Assembly: GCA_001599595.1 (NCBI GenBank)
Contig: BCHH01000010.1
Span: 1,557,035-1,621,034, forward strand
DNA: 64,000 bases
Direction of reading: 5' to 3'
From: Beverwykella pulmonaria
Lineage: Eukaryota; Ascomycota; Dothideomycetes; Pleosporales; Melanommataceae
Numbering within the stretch: position 1 is the first letter of the stretch; every line of letters begins with the position of its first letter. This document shows positions 42,283 through 52,879 of this stretch, one piece after another. The position numbers and the translations under genes are program-made. The notes under the pieces are model-generated. The model saw nothing but the letters and a program-made list of their open reading frames with translations, did no database searches and was not told where the DNA came from.

Positions 42283-43330
42283 TGGGATGAGTGAGTAGAT
42301 TTGGGTTAAGGAGTTTAGGCGTTTGGTTAGGGTAAGGGTGGGAGAAGGGTGGGAGTGCGGTGTTGTGTATTTTCGATCTCCACGTCTGAAGGACGTTCGA
42401 TAATCGATGCGGACATGATGTGAAATGTATACAACTTTATTTAACAGAGTTTGGATGATAAAGATGCCGTAGTGGCCTAAGTCCAGGTAGTGCACGTCAA
42501 GCACCATGGAGCAAACATTTCATTTGATATACCGGACTTGATATTGCTGGCTTGTTAGCTAGGCATGTCCCCGTTTGACCCCTACCAGGATCCAGAATTG
42601 CCTCTCGATGTCCTTTACTAGATGCTAGCTCCTTCGTAGTACCTTACGATATAGGTAGGAATATGCCCAGGCAAATAGAATTGTCACCTCCTGTAGCACC
42701 GTCGTACGCAGACTTGTATCTGGGGGTAATTCTTCGCCAAGCAGCCAAGGCCAGAACCGCCGGCTTCCCCGGCTTCGCGGCGGGCGAAATGTCCTCAATC
42801 CCACCCCCAAGTTTATTGCGCTCTCACCCACCAGCGCTGTTGCCTTCACATTTCTCACTCTTCACACACTCCTTCTCCAATTACCTTTCAATACCTTCCC
42901 GTCACTCCATTCCACCCACAATATCCTCGAGGTCTCACTGCAACGCGCCCCTGTTTTCCTGTAGCCCTAACTAGCTCCTGAGCTTCGTTATCGGCTTATC
43001 AGCACCGCGACCCTGAGAAACGTCTGGCCGCGCTCCAGTCCGACAGAAAACCGTTAATTCCGACCTTAGTTTTGGAATTCACATTTCCGCCGCGTTCTCC
43101 TCGACCTCAACACCTCCCCAAGCTGGCCAAGGAAACTGCAAGACCCCAAGAGTGTCGCAGATCTGCGCGGCTTACTTTACACGTACACTTTGGGGCTTTG
43201 GGCTTCGGAAGGACGAGGAACGGTGCCTAACAACGTGCTTACGGGCACGATATATACGAGTCTTGTGACTGAACTGGTTCTGGAGAGACAGAGCTCGAGG
43301 ACTTGACCAAACCACACATTCTTCTCCGCA
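42283..43330. other. intergenic upstream of PIS1
   Basis: About 1.05 kb, head-to-tail. It probably holds the PIS1 promoter. Open frames on both strands have no family resemblance. Confidence 0.4.
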
Positions 43331-44424
43331 ATGGCAACACCACAACAACCTCTGGCGAACGGCAATGGCAGCGCCGTGCGGCCCACGAGAGTTGAAGAAG
43401 ACGACGACGAGAACATCTTCGTCTTCATTCCCAACTTGATCGGTACGATAACTCCACCTTCTCCTTCTGCCTGCTCCGCAAGCCCCGCTAACTCACACCA
43501 CCAGGCTACTTCCGCATCGTCCTCGCCGTCGCATCTCTCTACTACATGCCGCTGCACCCGCGCACGTGCTCCCTTCTCTACAGCGTATCCTGCCTCCTCG
43601 ACGCCCTCGACGGCCTCGCCGCCCGGAGATTCGAACAGAGTACCAAGTTTGGCGCCGTGCTGGACATGGTCACGGATCGGTGCACCACCGCGTGCTTGCT
43701 GGTCTTTCTAGCAAGTGCGTTCCCAAGATGGAGCATCGTGTTTCAGGGTTTGATCTCCCTGGATTTGGCGAGCCACTACATGCACATGTTTGCGACTCTA
43801 AGCATGGGCGGCAGCGGGACAAGCCACAAGAAGGTTGACGAGAGCCGGAGCTGGGTGCTGAAGATGTACTATTCGAACAACGTACGTTTTTACCTCTTCC
43901 CCTCCTTTTCCCTTTTGGTCGCAATGTGTGGTGTCGCGCTCGGAATTTAGCATTATGGCTAACAATTTCTATAGGCAGTGCTCTTCACCTTCTGCGCCCT
44001 CAACGAAATGTTCTTCATCGCCCTCTACCTTCTTTCCTTCTCCTCGCCGTACCTTTCCCCAACCCTCCTCGGAGACCACGATTCCCCTTCTTCCTTGCAA
44101 CCCGGTAGCCCCGCGGCCCCGAAGCCTTCGATGCTCTTCGTAAGCCCCTGGTCGGCGGGCGCCATGGAGATGGCACGGTAAGCACCATCCCAGATTTACA
44201 ATAGAAAGATTTGAGGCTAATTTTGAATGCGCAGGGCGAACAAAATGTCCTCGACAGTTCCCTGGATCCTCGCTGTCATATCCTTCCCTGTCATGTTCGG
44301 CAAGCAGTGGATCAATGTGGTCCAGCTCGTCAAAGCCAGCAAGTGGCTCGCAGAGGGCGACCGTGCGGATAGGCGGAAATTAGGGCTCCCAAGGAACAAG
44401 TACGGCGCGAAGAAGGCACAGTAG
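43331..44424 (+). CDS. PIS1: CDP-diacylglycerol-inositol 3-phosphatidyltransferase
   Basis: Exons 43331-43442, 43505-43881, 43975-44177 and 44235-44424 give 293 residues. The CDP-alcohol phosphotransferase motif is perfect: D70-x2-D73-G74-x2-A77-R78-x8-G87-x3-D91-x3-D95, in LLDALDGLAARRFEQSTKF then GAVLDMVTDR. Membrane segments flank it (YFRIVLAVASLYYM, CLLVFLASAFPRW, VLFTFCALNEMFFIALYLLS, ILAVISFPVMFGKQWINVVQ). The enzyme makes phosphatidylinositol from CDP-DAG and inositol in the ER and is essential in yeast. The insertion between the last helices (LGDHDSPSSLQPGSPAAPK) is low-complexity and somewhat longer than in yeast. Confidence 0.96.
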
Positions 44425-45047
44425 ATGGATGTTGATAGAGGATTGGGATGCTCGGGCGCTTGAACGTCTACTAGGACGCTTTATGCTCGTCTTTCGGGAC
44501 AGGGATTTGAAACGAGGAAGATGCATAGCGGTAGGATGGGGTGAAAGACCGGAAGGAAGCACGGATACGGCGTTCAACTGGTAGACTGAGTTCGATCTTA
44601 GGGTGGCACGAACTCTGGGCTATCTTCAAGGATGAAGGTTTTGAGAGGCCGGCACAGGCACAGCGGGATCTGCAGATCTGGATGATTCGCGTGTTTGGGC
44701 GATGGATATGTCTATTGGGCTCTATAGTGTTTCCTTTTTTCTCCCTTTTTTTTTTTCTCGCAAGCTCACGTTCGTTCAAGCTTGCTTGCTGTCAAGTTTA
44801 TTCACCAGATAGGAGGCTTTCTGGGTCTTCACTTGTTTCTCTAAATCGCTCCTCGGGCGTACAGAACAGCGCAATCTGAACATCAAATTAAGGCAATAGC
44901 CCCATAGAATTAATATAACTAATACCATGCACAACAATACGATAAATTTTATCCCCTTGTCTCGCGTTGCCGCTCCAGAAATGCATAAGAACATCCACGG
45001 CATATTCAACACTTTTACAAAAGCCCGGCCGATATCGAAGCCTTCTA
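44425..45047. other. convergent spacer after PIS1
   Basis: About 620 bases, with a T-run at 44736-44757. No gene was recognised. Confidence 0.4.
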
Positions 45048-46339
45048 ACCCCTAAACGCCCCTAAATCCTCGCTCAACTCGCGCTCATTATACCAGACTT
45101 CTGCTTTAAACGCAGAAACAGAAACGATTAACGAGAAGAGCCCACCTTCCCCAAGAAACCAATCAAGTCCAAGCGCACAGTCCTCCGCAGCAACCGTCGT
45201 CAAGGGCTTTGAACATGTTCCAAGAGGATGCGAAAACCTATCTTGATCAAAAAGGATAATGAGAGAAAGACTGTTGCATCTCAATGGTAGAGGCATCGAG
45301 GGTACTGCACTGTTGTGCGAGGAAGGAGATGAGTGGGGGTTGCACAGTTCTAATGACCATGATGGTGGATGTCAAGTCATACGACTTGTGGCATGGCGTG
45401 CAGCTCACCTTGTACATTGGTGTGTAGGTTGGCTTGTAGGGGGCCTTGACTGACGTGGTAGAAGTAGGCTTAGAGTGAGCAGTCTTCGAGCAAGGACTAG
45501 TCGACTTGGAACGGCACGACTTGGATTTCTAGTTGGTAGACTTGAAAGACGGGGCCCGAATACCTGAGATGGTGGACGAATACCTGAGATGGTGGACGAA
45601 TTCGGCTTGGAGGTGACGATGGAGCTCGACGACGGGACCACAACAGAGGATCTCGCGATGGGACTATAGAAGTGGATCTCGACCACGTTATCACAGCACT
45701 AGGAGTCGACCAGCTCGACGAGGGGGCATGGATGGTACTCGATCACCATGAGGCCAAGAGAGAAGCGGAGTGGAAGTTGGTTCCCACGACCTCGAAGTAG
45801 TCTGCACATCAATCCACGAGCAGATGTCGCCCTTGCTGTGAATGATTGACTCAACAAACCCCCCATTGTTTCGCGGTGATAGAGATACCCTAGAGGAAGA
45901 GTGGCTACAGTAACTGTGCGCGTGACATGAACAGATGTAGTTGTAGCGTTGAGGACGACGTCAGTTCCAGTCGCAGCCACAGACTGGGTCTGGGCCACAG
46001 TTGTCGGAACGGTCTGGACCGAAGTCGTGGTGCTGATGTCAGTGGCGTAGTAGGCGGAAAATTCGGTCGTTGTCACAGGCCGCGATGGTGTAGAGCACGG
46101 AGAACTTAGTAGTTTTTGCTGATTTTAGTTTCAGTGGTCGTTCGCATCTCGGCGTTGGTCTGCGTGGTGCACATGGAGGGCTTAACTGTTGCTGTGACAA
46201 TGGGGGTTGGCACGTAGATTTTGGAGATGTTTGAAGTCGGCAGATGGATCTTTGAGGTTTCTAGAGTCGACCAATAAAACGTTGAGGTCACCGTAGGCAG
46301 ATGAATCTTTTGTGGAGACTTGGGCGAAAATCCAGACAT
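45048..46339 (-). pseudogene. Ser/Thr-rich protein gene, multiply frameshifted
   Basis: From the ATG at 46339 the minus strand reads MSGFSPKSPQKIHLPTVTST then Thr-rich sequence, shifts frame near an A-run (about 46121), and continues SPCSTPSRPVTTTEFSAYYA and VTRTVTVATLPLGYLYHRET. It shifts at a G6 run (about 45864-45869) to HSKGDICSWIDVQTTSRSWE and shifts again near 45720 to SWSTPSAVITWSRSTSIVPS. A 20-bp tandem duplication (45561-45580 and 45581-45600) disrupts the frame once more. After a TAG it ends with KPTYTPMYKVSCTPCHKS and then ALGLDWFLGEGGLFSLIVSV to a stop near 45048. The composition is that of a fungal surface or secreted protein, but no signal peptide is seen. The family is not recognised. 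Confidence 0.6.
45561..45600. repeat. 20-bp tandem duplication
   Basis: TACCTGAGATGGTGGACGAA occurs twice in perfect tandem. Removing one unit would rejoin the coding frames on both sides, so this looks like a recent mutation in the Ser/Thr-rich gene. Confidence 0.9.
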
Positions 46340-47087
46340 CTCTCATCGCTTGCTACAATCTCCTAGGCGTGCTCCTAAGCCATAATAATAAGTAGTGTAC
46401 CTAGGCTGTCAGTCACGCGACTAAGAGACCATGACCAAAGAAAAGCGGGTCATAGGCAGAGAAATAGGGTGACTGGAGGCGAAGTTCCATAGATTCGTTG
46501 GAGAAACATGGCATGTTCGGTGAAGAGTTGGTGTAGAGATTTGGGTGACTGCAGCTGAGCATATGTTAATGCAGGCGTCAACTACCCAGGCCGTTGGTTG
46601 TTGAAGGAAAGACTTCCTGCGCAACCATGATCAACAAATTCGCCTGGGGAACCATGGATCAAGCAGGAAAAAGTACAACGGAGATTCAAGTACGGGTGGA
46701 AGGAAGCTCCGGTAAAGTCACATGTAGTTTTATTCACTGCTCAAGTCTAAACCGAGATAAAGGCAATCAGGAAAACCTCCAAGCCATTCAAAACTCCTAT
46801 GCCCAACTTGATCAAAATGTTTTTCATTGATAGCCGTTCAAGACGAGTGGGGGTATGCTGTGGGATAAGAGGAAATAATCGGACTCTCATGTTACCGTAT
46901 CATCCGTCACAAAGAGACCAACCCCCTTCCAATTCCATCTACGTCGTTCACCTTCGCTGCAAGCTCCTTTTCCGTCCGCATTCATCTCACTAGCCAGTAA
47001 CATAATAATCTAATATTCGCGTATTACCTTTCCAATAAATTTGAAATCAGGCCCGAGACGACGTTCTTCGCAACCAATGCAAACACA
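46340..47087. other. intergenic between two minus-strand genes
   Basis: Nothing recognised. Overlapping short frames at 46421-46830 have no support. Confidence 0.4.
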
Positions 47088-49499
47088 CTATCTGAATCGA
47101 GATGTACAGCGACCCATAACCTCACCCTGGCAAACGAGCTCGGCATTGAACTCGGAGCCGTCAAGTGTGAGGTAGATGTCGAAATAAACACGGTAGAATG
47201 TGCCTTGCGGTGTGTCCATGCGTTCAAAGTCCTTCTCGAGATTCTTGCGGGACAGATCCGAGGTGAGTGTGACGACTTCCTTGATACCTACTCACTGTCA
47301 GATTGGTGAAAAAGGCGGATTTGTGGGTTTATAACTTACGAGGGTCCTTGGTATACTCGGGGCAAACGTCATCATCGCAAGCATACAGTATATCTTCGTA
47401 CATGAGAGTTGCACCTGGTGCCACCTGTCGGAAGAAAGAGACCTTGACTGGCTCGCCAATCTTGACACGCTGGCCCTTTTGCACGAAAATTTGGCGAGTG
47501 TACTTGCACCTATCCTTACCATCCAGCGATGGCACGCGGTACTGCTCAGGGTGGTGGCCCTCTTTGAATGGCTGGAGAGTGGCCATGAGGTAGTGACGAC
47601 GGGCGACACGATGTGTGACAATACGCTCCGTGATACCGGCGGTAACAGCACCCTTGACAATAGCAGCGACGGAGTCCATAGGTCGCACGACCTTGGACTG
47701 GAATTGGGGAGGGACGTGGAGCTTGATCTGCTGGAAAAGATATTCAGAGGCACCGAAACCACCAACCACAAGCACATTCTAAGCAAATTAGCGCCCCCGC
47801 CTTGACTCTACTTGATTCGAGACACGCTTACCTGTAATGATCTGTTCTGTGCCTGAATGGCGATGATCTGGTTTCGCACAAGCTCCAAAATTCGGTTCAC
47901 CACAGGCTCGAAGCACTGTAGGATCTCCTCGTTGGTGAAGGTCATGTACCCTTCTTCGATACCCGCGTCGGGGAACTCGGCCTCAATACCAACGTCGACA
48001 GCCCACTTCTGGCCGTTGTTTCGGAAATCGGCCTTTATCCTGTTCTCGAAGTCCATGATGCACTTGGCGTACACCTTACCAGCGGTCTTGGAGCCATCAG
48101 GAAGTTTCATCTTCCTGATCTTGGCACGCAATATGTTACTAAAGTTGCGGTTCAGGGCTGTGGAACCGCATGAATCACCGGAACCCGCCGTGCACTCAGC
48201 TACTGAGAATGGTTGCTCCTCTTCGACCTCGTAAGCGATCAGATCGACCGTGCCACCACCGCAATCGACGATAAGGACGGCATCGTGCATTTTGAGATTG
48301 AGGAGACCCGTCTTGGAGCAGAACATGGCTGCGGCCTCGGGCTCAGTAATGAGCGTCAGTCTGTTGTCGTTCTCGTCGCGCAGGAAGCCTGCCTGGATAG
48401 CAGCGGCACGCGTCGCCGCCTTTCCAGCATCGTTCCAAATAGCAGGGACGGTCAGGTAGTATCGGATGTTGCGCTCTTCTCGGTTGAAGACCTCGCCAAG
48501 AGTCTTCTGCAGCTGGTTCCTCATAGCCTGCCGCAGGTGGAAGAGGTAGTCAGCGGCAACATCGATCTCCGACTTGCCCGGGGGAAGCGGGGGAAGGTTG
48601 ATGGGATCAATGTACGTGTTGCCAGACAACATCAGCTGCAGTTTGAACCATTCTACTTTTTGTACGCCAGGCTTAGGATAGCCGGTGGGGGCCAGTGCAT
48701 CAGCAATGTCTGGGCCCCACCCTACGACCTTCTGGTACTGATCGTAGTATAGCACGGTGGGAATCTGGCCGTTGTGTTAGCTATAGCATGCACTACGGAG
48801 GCTAGAGCAATATTACTTTTTGTTTTGTCTGGTTGCCTGCACCCGGCCACTCGGTGATGATGTCTTCCTTGGCCTCGGTGTTGGTTGCGAAGGCGAATGC
48901 GACGCCGGAGAAGGTGGTGCCCTGGCCATGTTCGAATCAGCGTCTGCGCCACATTTCTGCCTTGAGAACTTGGGACTTACGAAGTCGATACCAACGATCA
49001 GCTGGGCCTTGGAGCGCCCCTCGCCGGCGACCTCTGCCATGTTGGGGCGCTGATATTGTTGGGCCGCATGAGGGGCAGCCGGTGGTGCTGCCGGCGGCGG
49101 CGGGCCTCCATATTGTCCCCCATAACCGCCCTGGGGAGGTTGTTGCGGAGGGTAGCCTGGCGGGCCACCCTGAGGCGGATAGCCCATGGGCTGTTGCTGC
49201 TGAGGGGGGTAGGGTGCGCCCGTGTTAATGGGCGGCAGTGGACTCGTAGGACGGTGCTGCCCTGCTTGAGGAGCGAGCCCGCCGGGTGGAGCGTACGTAT
49301 AGCTAGGGGGTCGCCCGAGGGGATTCTGCGGATTCTGCATCTGGGCTGGAAGAGACGTCGAGCTCGAGTTGCTATCTCGGGGCGAAAGGCTGTTGGGTCT
49401 TTGAGTCGGAGTGGTACTTCCTCCTTGCGGAGTCGGTGAGGGATTGTTGGATTTTCGTCTGCTACCAACAAGGTTTTTGAAGCGCGATGCAGCGGACAT
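47088..49499 (-). CDS. Hsp70/actin-fold ATPase-like protein with Pro/Gln-rich head
   Basis: Five exons: 49499-48981, 48921-48817, 48764-47832, 47778-47340 and 47287-47088, giving 731 residues. The first 160 residues are low-complexity: a Ser/Thr/Pro region, then PYPPQQQQPMGYPPQGGPPG-like repeats. The ATPase fold follows: VGIDFGTTFSGVAFAF (phosphate 1, split by an intron), ITEPEAAA, DAVLIVDCGGGTVDLIAYEV (phosphate 2) and NVLVVGGFGASEYLFQQI (adenosine motif). The canonical Hsp70 peptide-binding domain is not recognised; the tail is a beta-rich stretch (GEPVKVSFFRQVAPGATLMY, EVVTLTSDLSRKN). This architecture matches the HspA12-like family expanded in filamentous fungi, with no assigned function. 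Confidence 0.88.
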
Positions 49500-49792
49500 C
49501 GGGCGGGACTGGAGTGAAGTAAAGAGGAGCGAGCTGAAGAGAGCCCAAGAGCACGGCTGCGCAGCAAATGGTGGGGGAGTAAGCCGGCGATGTGGGACTA
49601 AACCGCTTTCGTCACTTGCACAGCCACTCCTTCAAACGAGCGGTGGTGGCTATATCATAGGCGGCAAGGATAGAGGTGTCCTATAGAGCGTTATCTGGAG
49701 GACGTGGACCAGAGTTTTTGGTCCCCAGCATTAAGTTTTGAAAAGTTGTTGCAACATGTCAAGCACGCGCCGGGTGATCTTTACGCCGCTAA

Positions 49793-50420
49793 ACCTCACT
49801 TGCCAAGACGCTAATATGCCACGCCGTTCAAGGTCGCAGACCCAAACCCAACGCTCCACGCCGCAAAGCAAAACGCAGCCCCGCCGCGGAGGAAGAGGGC
49901 TCAGCAGGCGCATCCAACGCATACTTCACAAACTACAAGTATTGCCATCGCTGCGTTCTTCGGCCTTCAGCTTTCGGTACTGAGTACGAGGGCGCTGCCC
50001 AGATGCATTTCAGCCTCAGGCCGCTAACGCTAATAAAGCAAGAGGTCAAGACTTCTCAAGACAACCAAAGTGGCAGTATTGTTACTTACCAGAAGGTAAC
50101 TAGTTCGAATAGAAAGATGACATGCCCTGTACACGCTTTTTACGAAAAGATACGTACACACATCGCCTCAGGTTGGGTGCAAATTGATGTCCTGCCATTA
50201 TCTCAACTACGACGAGCAAATCCTTCAGGAGCGATCTCGGCCTGCTACTGAATACAGCCAGCCAGAGCACCCACAAGGTGGTGTCCAAGCGTCTCGTCAT
50301 GGTACGAGCCCTCAGAAAGCCAAGGGTAAAAGCAAATCGCTGATTTTACCCAACTTTTTCACGGCAGCCATTTGCTTAAAAAGTGCAATTAGTCTTGATT
50401 TCATACCCAGTCCTCCTTAG
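49793..50420 (+). CDS. tentative unrecognised protein gene
   Basis: One plus-strand frame stays open from 49793 and joins, by a GTAACT..CCTCAG intron at 50097-50170, to a second open piece ending at the TAG at 50420. The first piece has coding-like content: RRPKPNAPRRKAKRSPAAEE, then NAYFTNYKYCHRCVLRPSAF with a CxxC. The second has KLMSCHYLNYDEQILQERSR and a Lys-rich end. No ATG lies in this frame before CHRC; an ATG at 49817 is one base out of frame, so a further intron or an error would be needed. I recognise no family. It is listed because of its length and splice-compatible join; it may not be a gene. Confidence 0.25.
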
Positions 50421-50997
50421 TTCAGAGGAATTTGCCTATCAGATTTTCCCGCGTGTTCGCGCTAGTTTAGTCGGAACTTCGGAACAGCGTGCATTTGGGT
50501 TAGATCGAGGCACTGCCAAGAGGTGAATGTATTATGTAATCATTTGCCCTTTCTTCCATCGTATGTGTGTGCATCGCAAGGGCAGGTTAGAATTCACCAT
50601 CACAGTTACCCGGAGATAACGGAATCGATGGAGTATATCTATCTGTATCCCATATTCTCACCTCCATGAAGAGTCGCGGTCACGTCTCTTATCAGATCAG
50701 TTTCACTTGGCATAAGCCCTGCTGACAGATACAGTACGGCTTAGCAAAGCAAATATAATACTGTTTTCCTATATCTAGACCTGCTCAATACGTTCATTAT
50801 TCCCCCCGGAGGCGAGAACGCGCAGCACATCCTTTGCTGACATTGGCAAACTGAACTTCTCGCCGATATTAACATGGACGTCGAGATGTGGAAAATAGAT
50901 AATATGAAGTAGTCCGCTCGAATAAAATGCTGTACACATCAAGGCTCTCAACACATCTCCCTCCCCAAATCCTCTATCCGGATTCCACCCTCCCTGT
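50421..50997. other. 3' side of the AA9 gene
   Basis: No further gene recognised. Confidence 0.4.
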
Positions 50998-51762
50998 TTA
51001 CACTAACCAGTCCCTAACATGCCTTTTCACCTTCGCCCCAGCAAGCTTCACCAACGCCGGCCCGGGAATCGTATACGCCGTAATCTTACTATACAAATCA
51101 AAAACAATCCCCGGATCGGTACTCTTGTAGAAACTAGTGGCAGCCGTTCCCCCACTCAAGCTTGCCGTCCCGCTGCCTTCCACTTTGAAGTTGATACACT
51201 GCGGATACGCCTGCGCACCATTCGGCTGCGCCGCCGCATGCAGCGCGATAATCTCATGTCTCCAGACATAATTCCCCGGCGCAAGGTTACTCGGCACCGT
51301 GGTGGCCCACGAGATGTTGTTCTTGATGAGGTCGTCGGTGACCCATTGATCCCCAGACTTCCACGCGCCCTCCCCGATCTTCGAAAACAGCAACTTCGTC
51401 TTATCAACCGTCAAACAGTCCCCATTACACGGTGCCAAATAATCCAACACAGGCCCTTTGTGGCTGACCGGCCACGTATTCCACTGGAACACAACCTTGG
51501 ATCCGGGCTTGACGGTGATATACGTATTCGCATTCTTCGCCGCCTTGTGGCAGATTATATCCGCAGTCGCGAAAGCAGCGGGCGCGATAAATCCATTGTC
51601 GAGGACGTCGGCTTGCCAGCCTGCGGTTAGGGGGAGAGGGGTGATGTATTTGTTTTCGCCGTTCCAACCTGGGTAGTATTTCCCGTCTGCTACTATTCCG
51701 TTGACATGGCCGTGGGCGGAGGCGAGAGTGAGGAGTACGGAGATGGTAAGGAGTGAGAGCAT
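50998..51762 (-). CDS. AA9 lytic polysaccharide monooxygenase
   Basis: A single exon of 254 residues. Residues 1-16 (MLSLLTISVLLTLASA) are the signal peptide, and cleavage exposes His17, which with H101 (WPVSHKGP) forms the copper histidine brace. Second-sphere residues are in place: H169 in GNYVWRHEIIALHAA, and Q184 and Y186 in GAQAYPQC, the axial Tyr region. Cysteines 71, 112, 116 and 189 fit the family's disulfides. No cellulose-binding module follows the catalytic domain. The enzyme is secreted and oxidatively cleaves cellulose or related glucans with H2O2 or O2. An open frame continues upstream to 51870, but the ATG at 51762 is the only start giving an N-terminal His after cleavage. A TATAAAG lies near 51905 on the minus strand. 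Confidence 0.95.
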   Translation of the reverse strand: MLSLLTISVLLTLASAHGHVNGIVADGKYYPGWNGENKYITPLPLTAGWQADVLDNGFIAPAAFATADIICHKAAKNANTYITVKPGSKVVFQWNTWPVSHKGPVLDYLAPCNGDCLTVDKTKLLFSKIGEGAWKSGDQWVTDDLIKNNISWATTVPSNLAPGNYVWRHEIIALHAAAQPNGAQAYPQCINFKVEGSGTASLSGGTAATSFYKSTDPGIVFDLYSKITAYTIPGPALVKLAGAKVKRHVRDWLV

Positions 51763-52879
51763 TGTGAGGAGAAGAAATACTAGACAGGTACGGTTGGCGT
51801 GTGACGGAAGGCGCGTGACGGAAGACGTGGGTAGATGGAAGAGCCTCTGACCAGAGAACCCAACTCGCAATCTTCGAAAGACTTAACCCGGGTTTACTAC
51901 TCGCTTTATATCCATTGTCGGTTCCGTCTCTAATCACGCTGCCCGCAAATTAACTGCCCCCCATGGAGCTCGATCTGGAATCGCAGAGCCCGATTCGGAA
52001 GACGAGCATTGTCACCCGACTCGAGAGCCAGTACGCCTTGCCATTGAGACCGAGGCAAAAGGGCAGTTTAATCTATAGATGATAGAGCAGGATTTTGGGC
52101 ACGTTGCCACGTGGTGTGGTAATATAGAGAGGCGGTTCTGGGACGGAGTGATGACAGTTCAGGATAGCTCATGTTGTATAGACGAACAGGGATAGATGGG
52201 GTGATGAATCCGAGAACCGAATAAAAGAAGATGTAAATGAAGAGATCAAAGGGTCTAAGGATCCGAAACGTAGTTTAGGGATGAAACTCAGAATAACATA
52301 GACGTGAGAGAAAGACCCTAGGAGACATCCAAACATCACGCGACCCGACGTTTTAGCATATCAGGCCTCCGTGTGTCACCTCATTCCCCGTGGGGAAAAT
52401 CATCTTCCGCACCAAGAACGGCTCGGCGTCGTCATATCTCTCTCTATATTGCGCGTGGTGCGCGCAGAAGAGATTGCCGAGTTGAAATGAAGACAAATGA
52501 ATACGGGCCGGCTTACCGAAACACTTATCATGACACCCAGTCTTGGCCCGTCCAACAAACACATAATCATAACTTAAATGTCTAAGAGGAGGAAACGAGG
52601 AGAAGTTCTAAAGTTCGAAGCAGTGACATTGTGAAAAAGATTTTAAAAGTTCCATGGGAACATGCGAGAGCCATCCAAATGCCCACCAACCTAAGGGTAA
52701 GACCAACCCCAGCCAGCACTTCGACGCCGACGAAGCGCAACCCACATATACACCTTGAAAGCACCATTGAACGCCTGAAATTCTTCCCAAAAAGTACGAT
52801 CAAGAAATGAAAGAAAAGTTCATCAGAGAAGATTCATCCAATCCTGCCACACATGCAGGCAAACATCTTCGAAACCTGT
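51763..52879. other. LPMO promoter side and gelsolin gene 3' side
   Basis: 1.1 kb between two minus-strand genes. No other gene recognised. Confidence 0.4.

Noticed and set aside
43973..43974. Reading through the PIS1 intron at 43882-43974 without splicing
   Set aside because: The intron holds in-frame stops, and splicing restores the family sequence NNAVLFTFCALNE.
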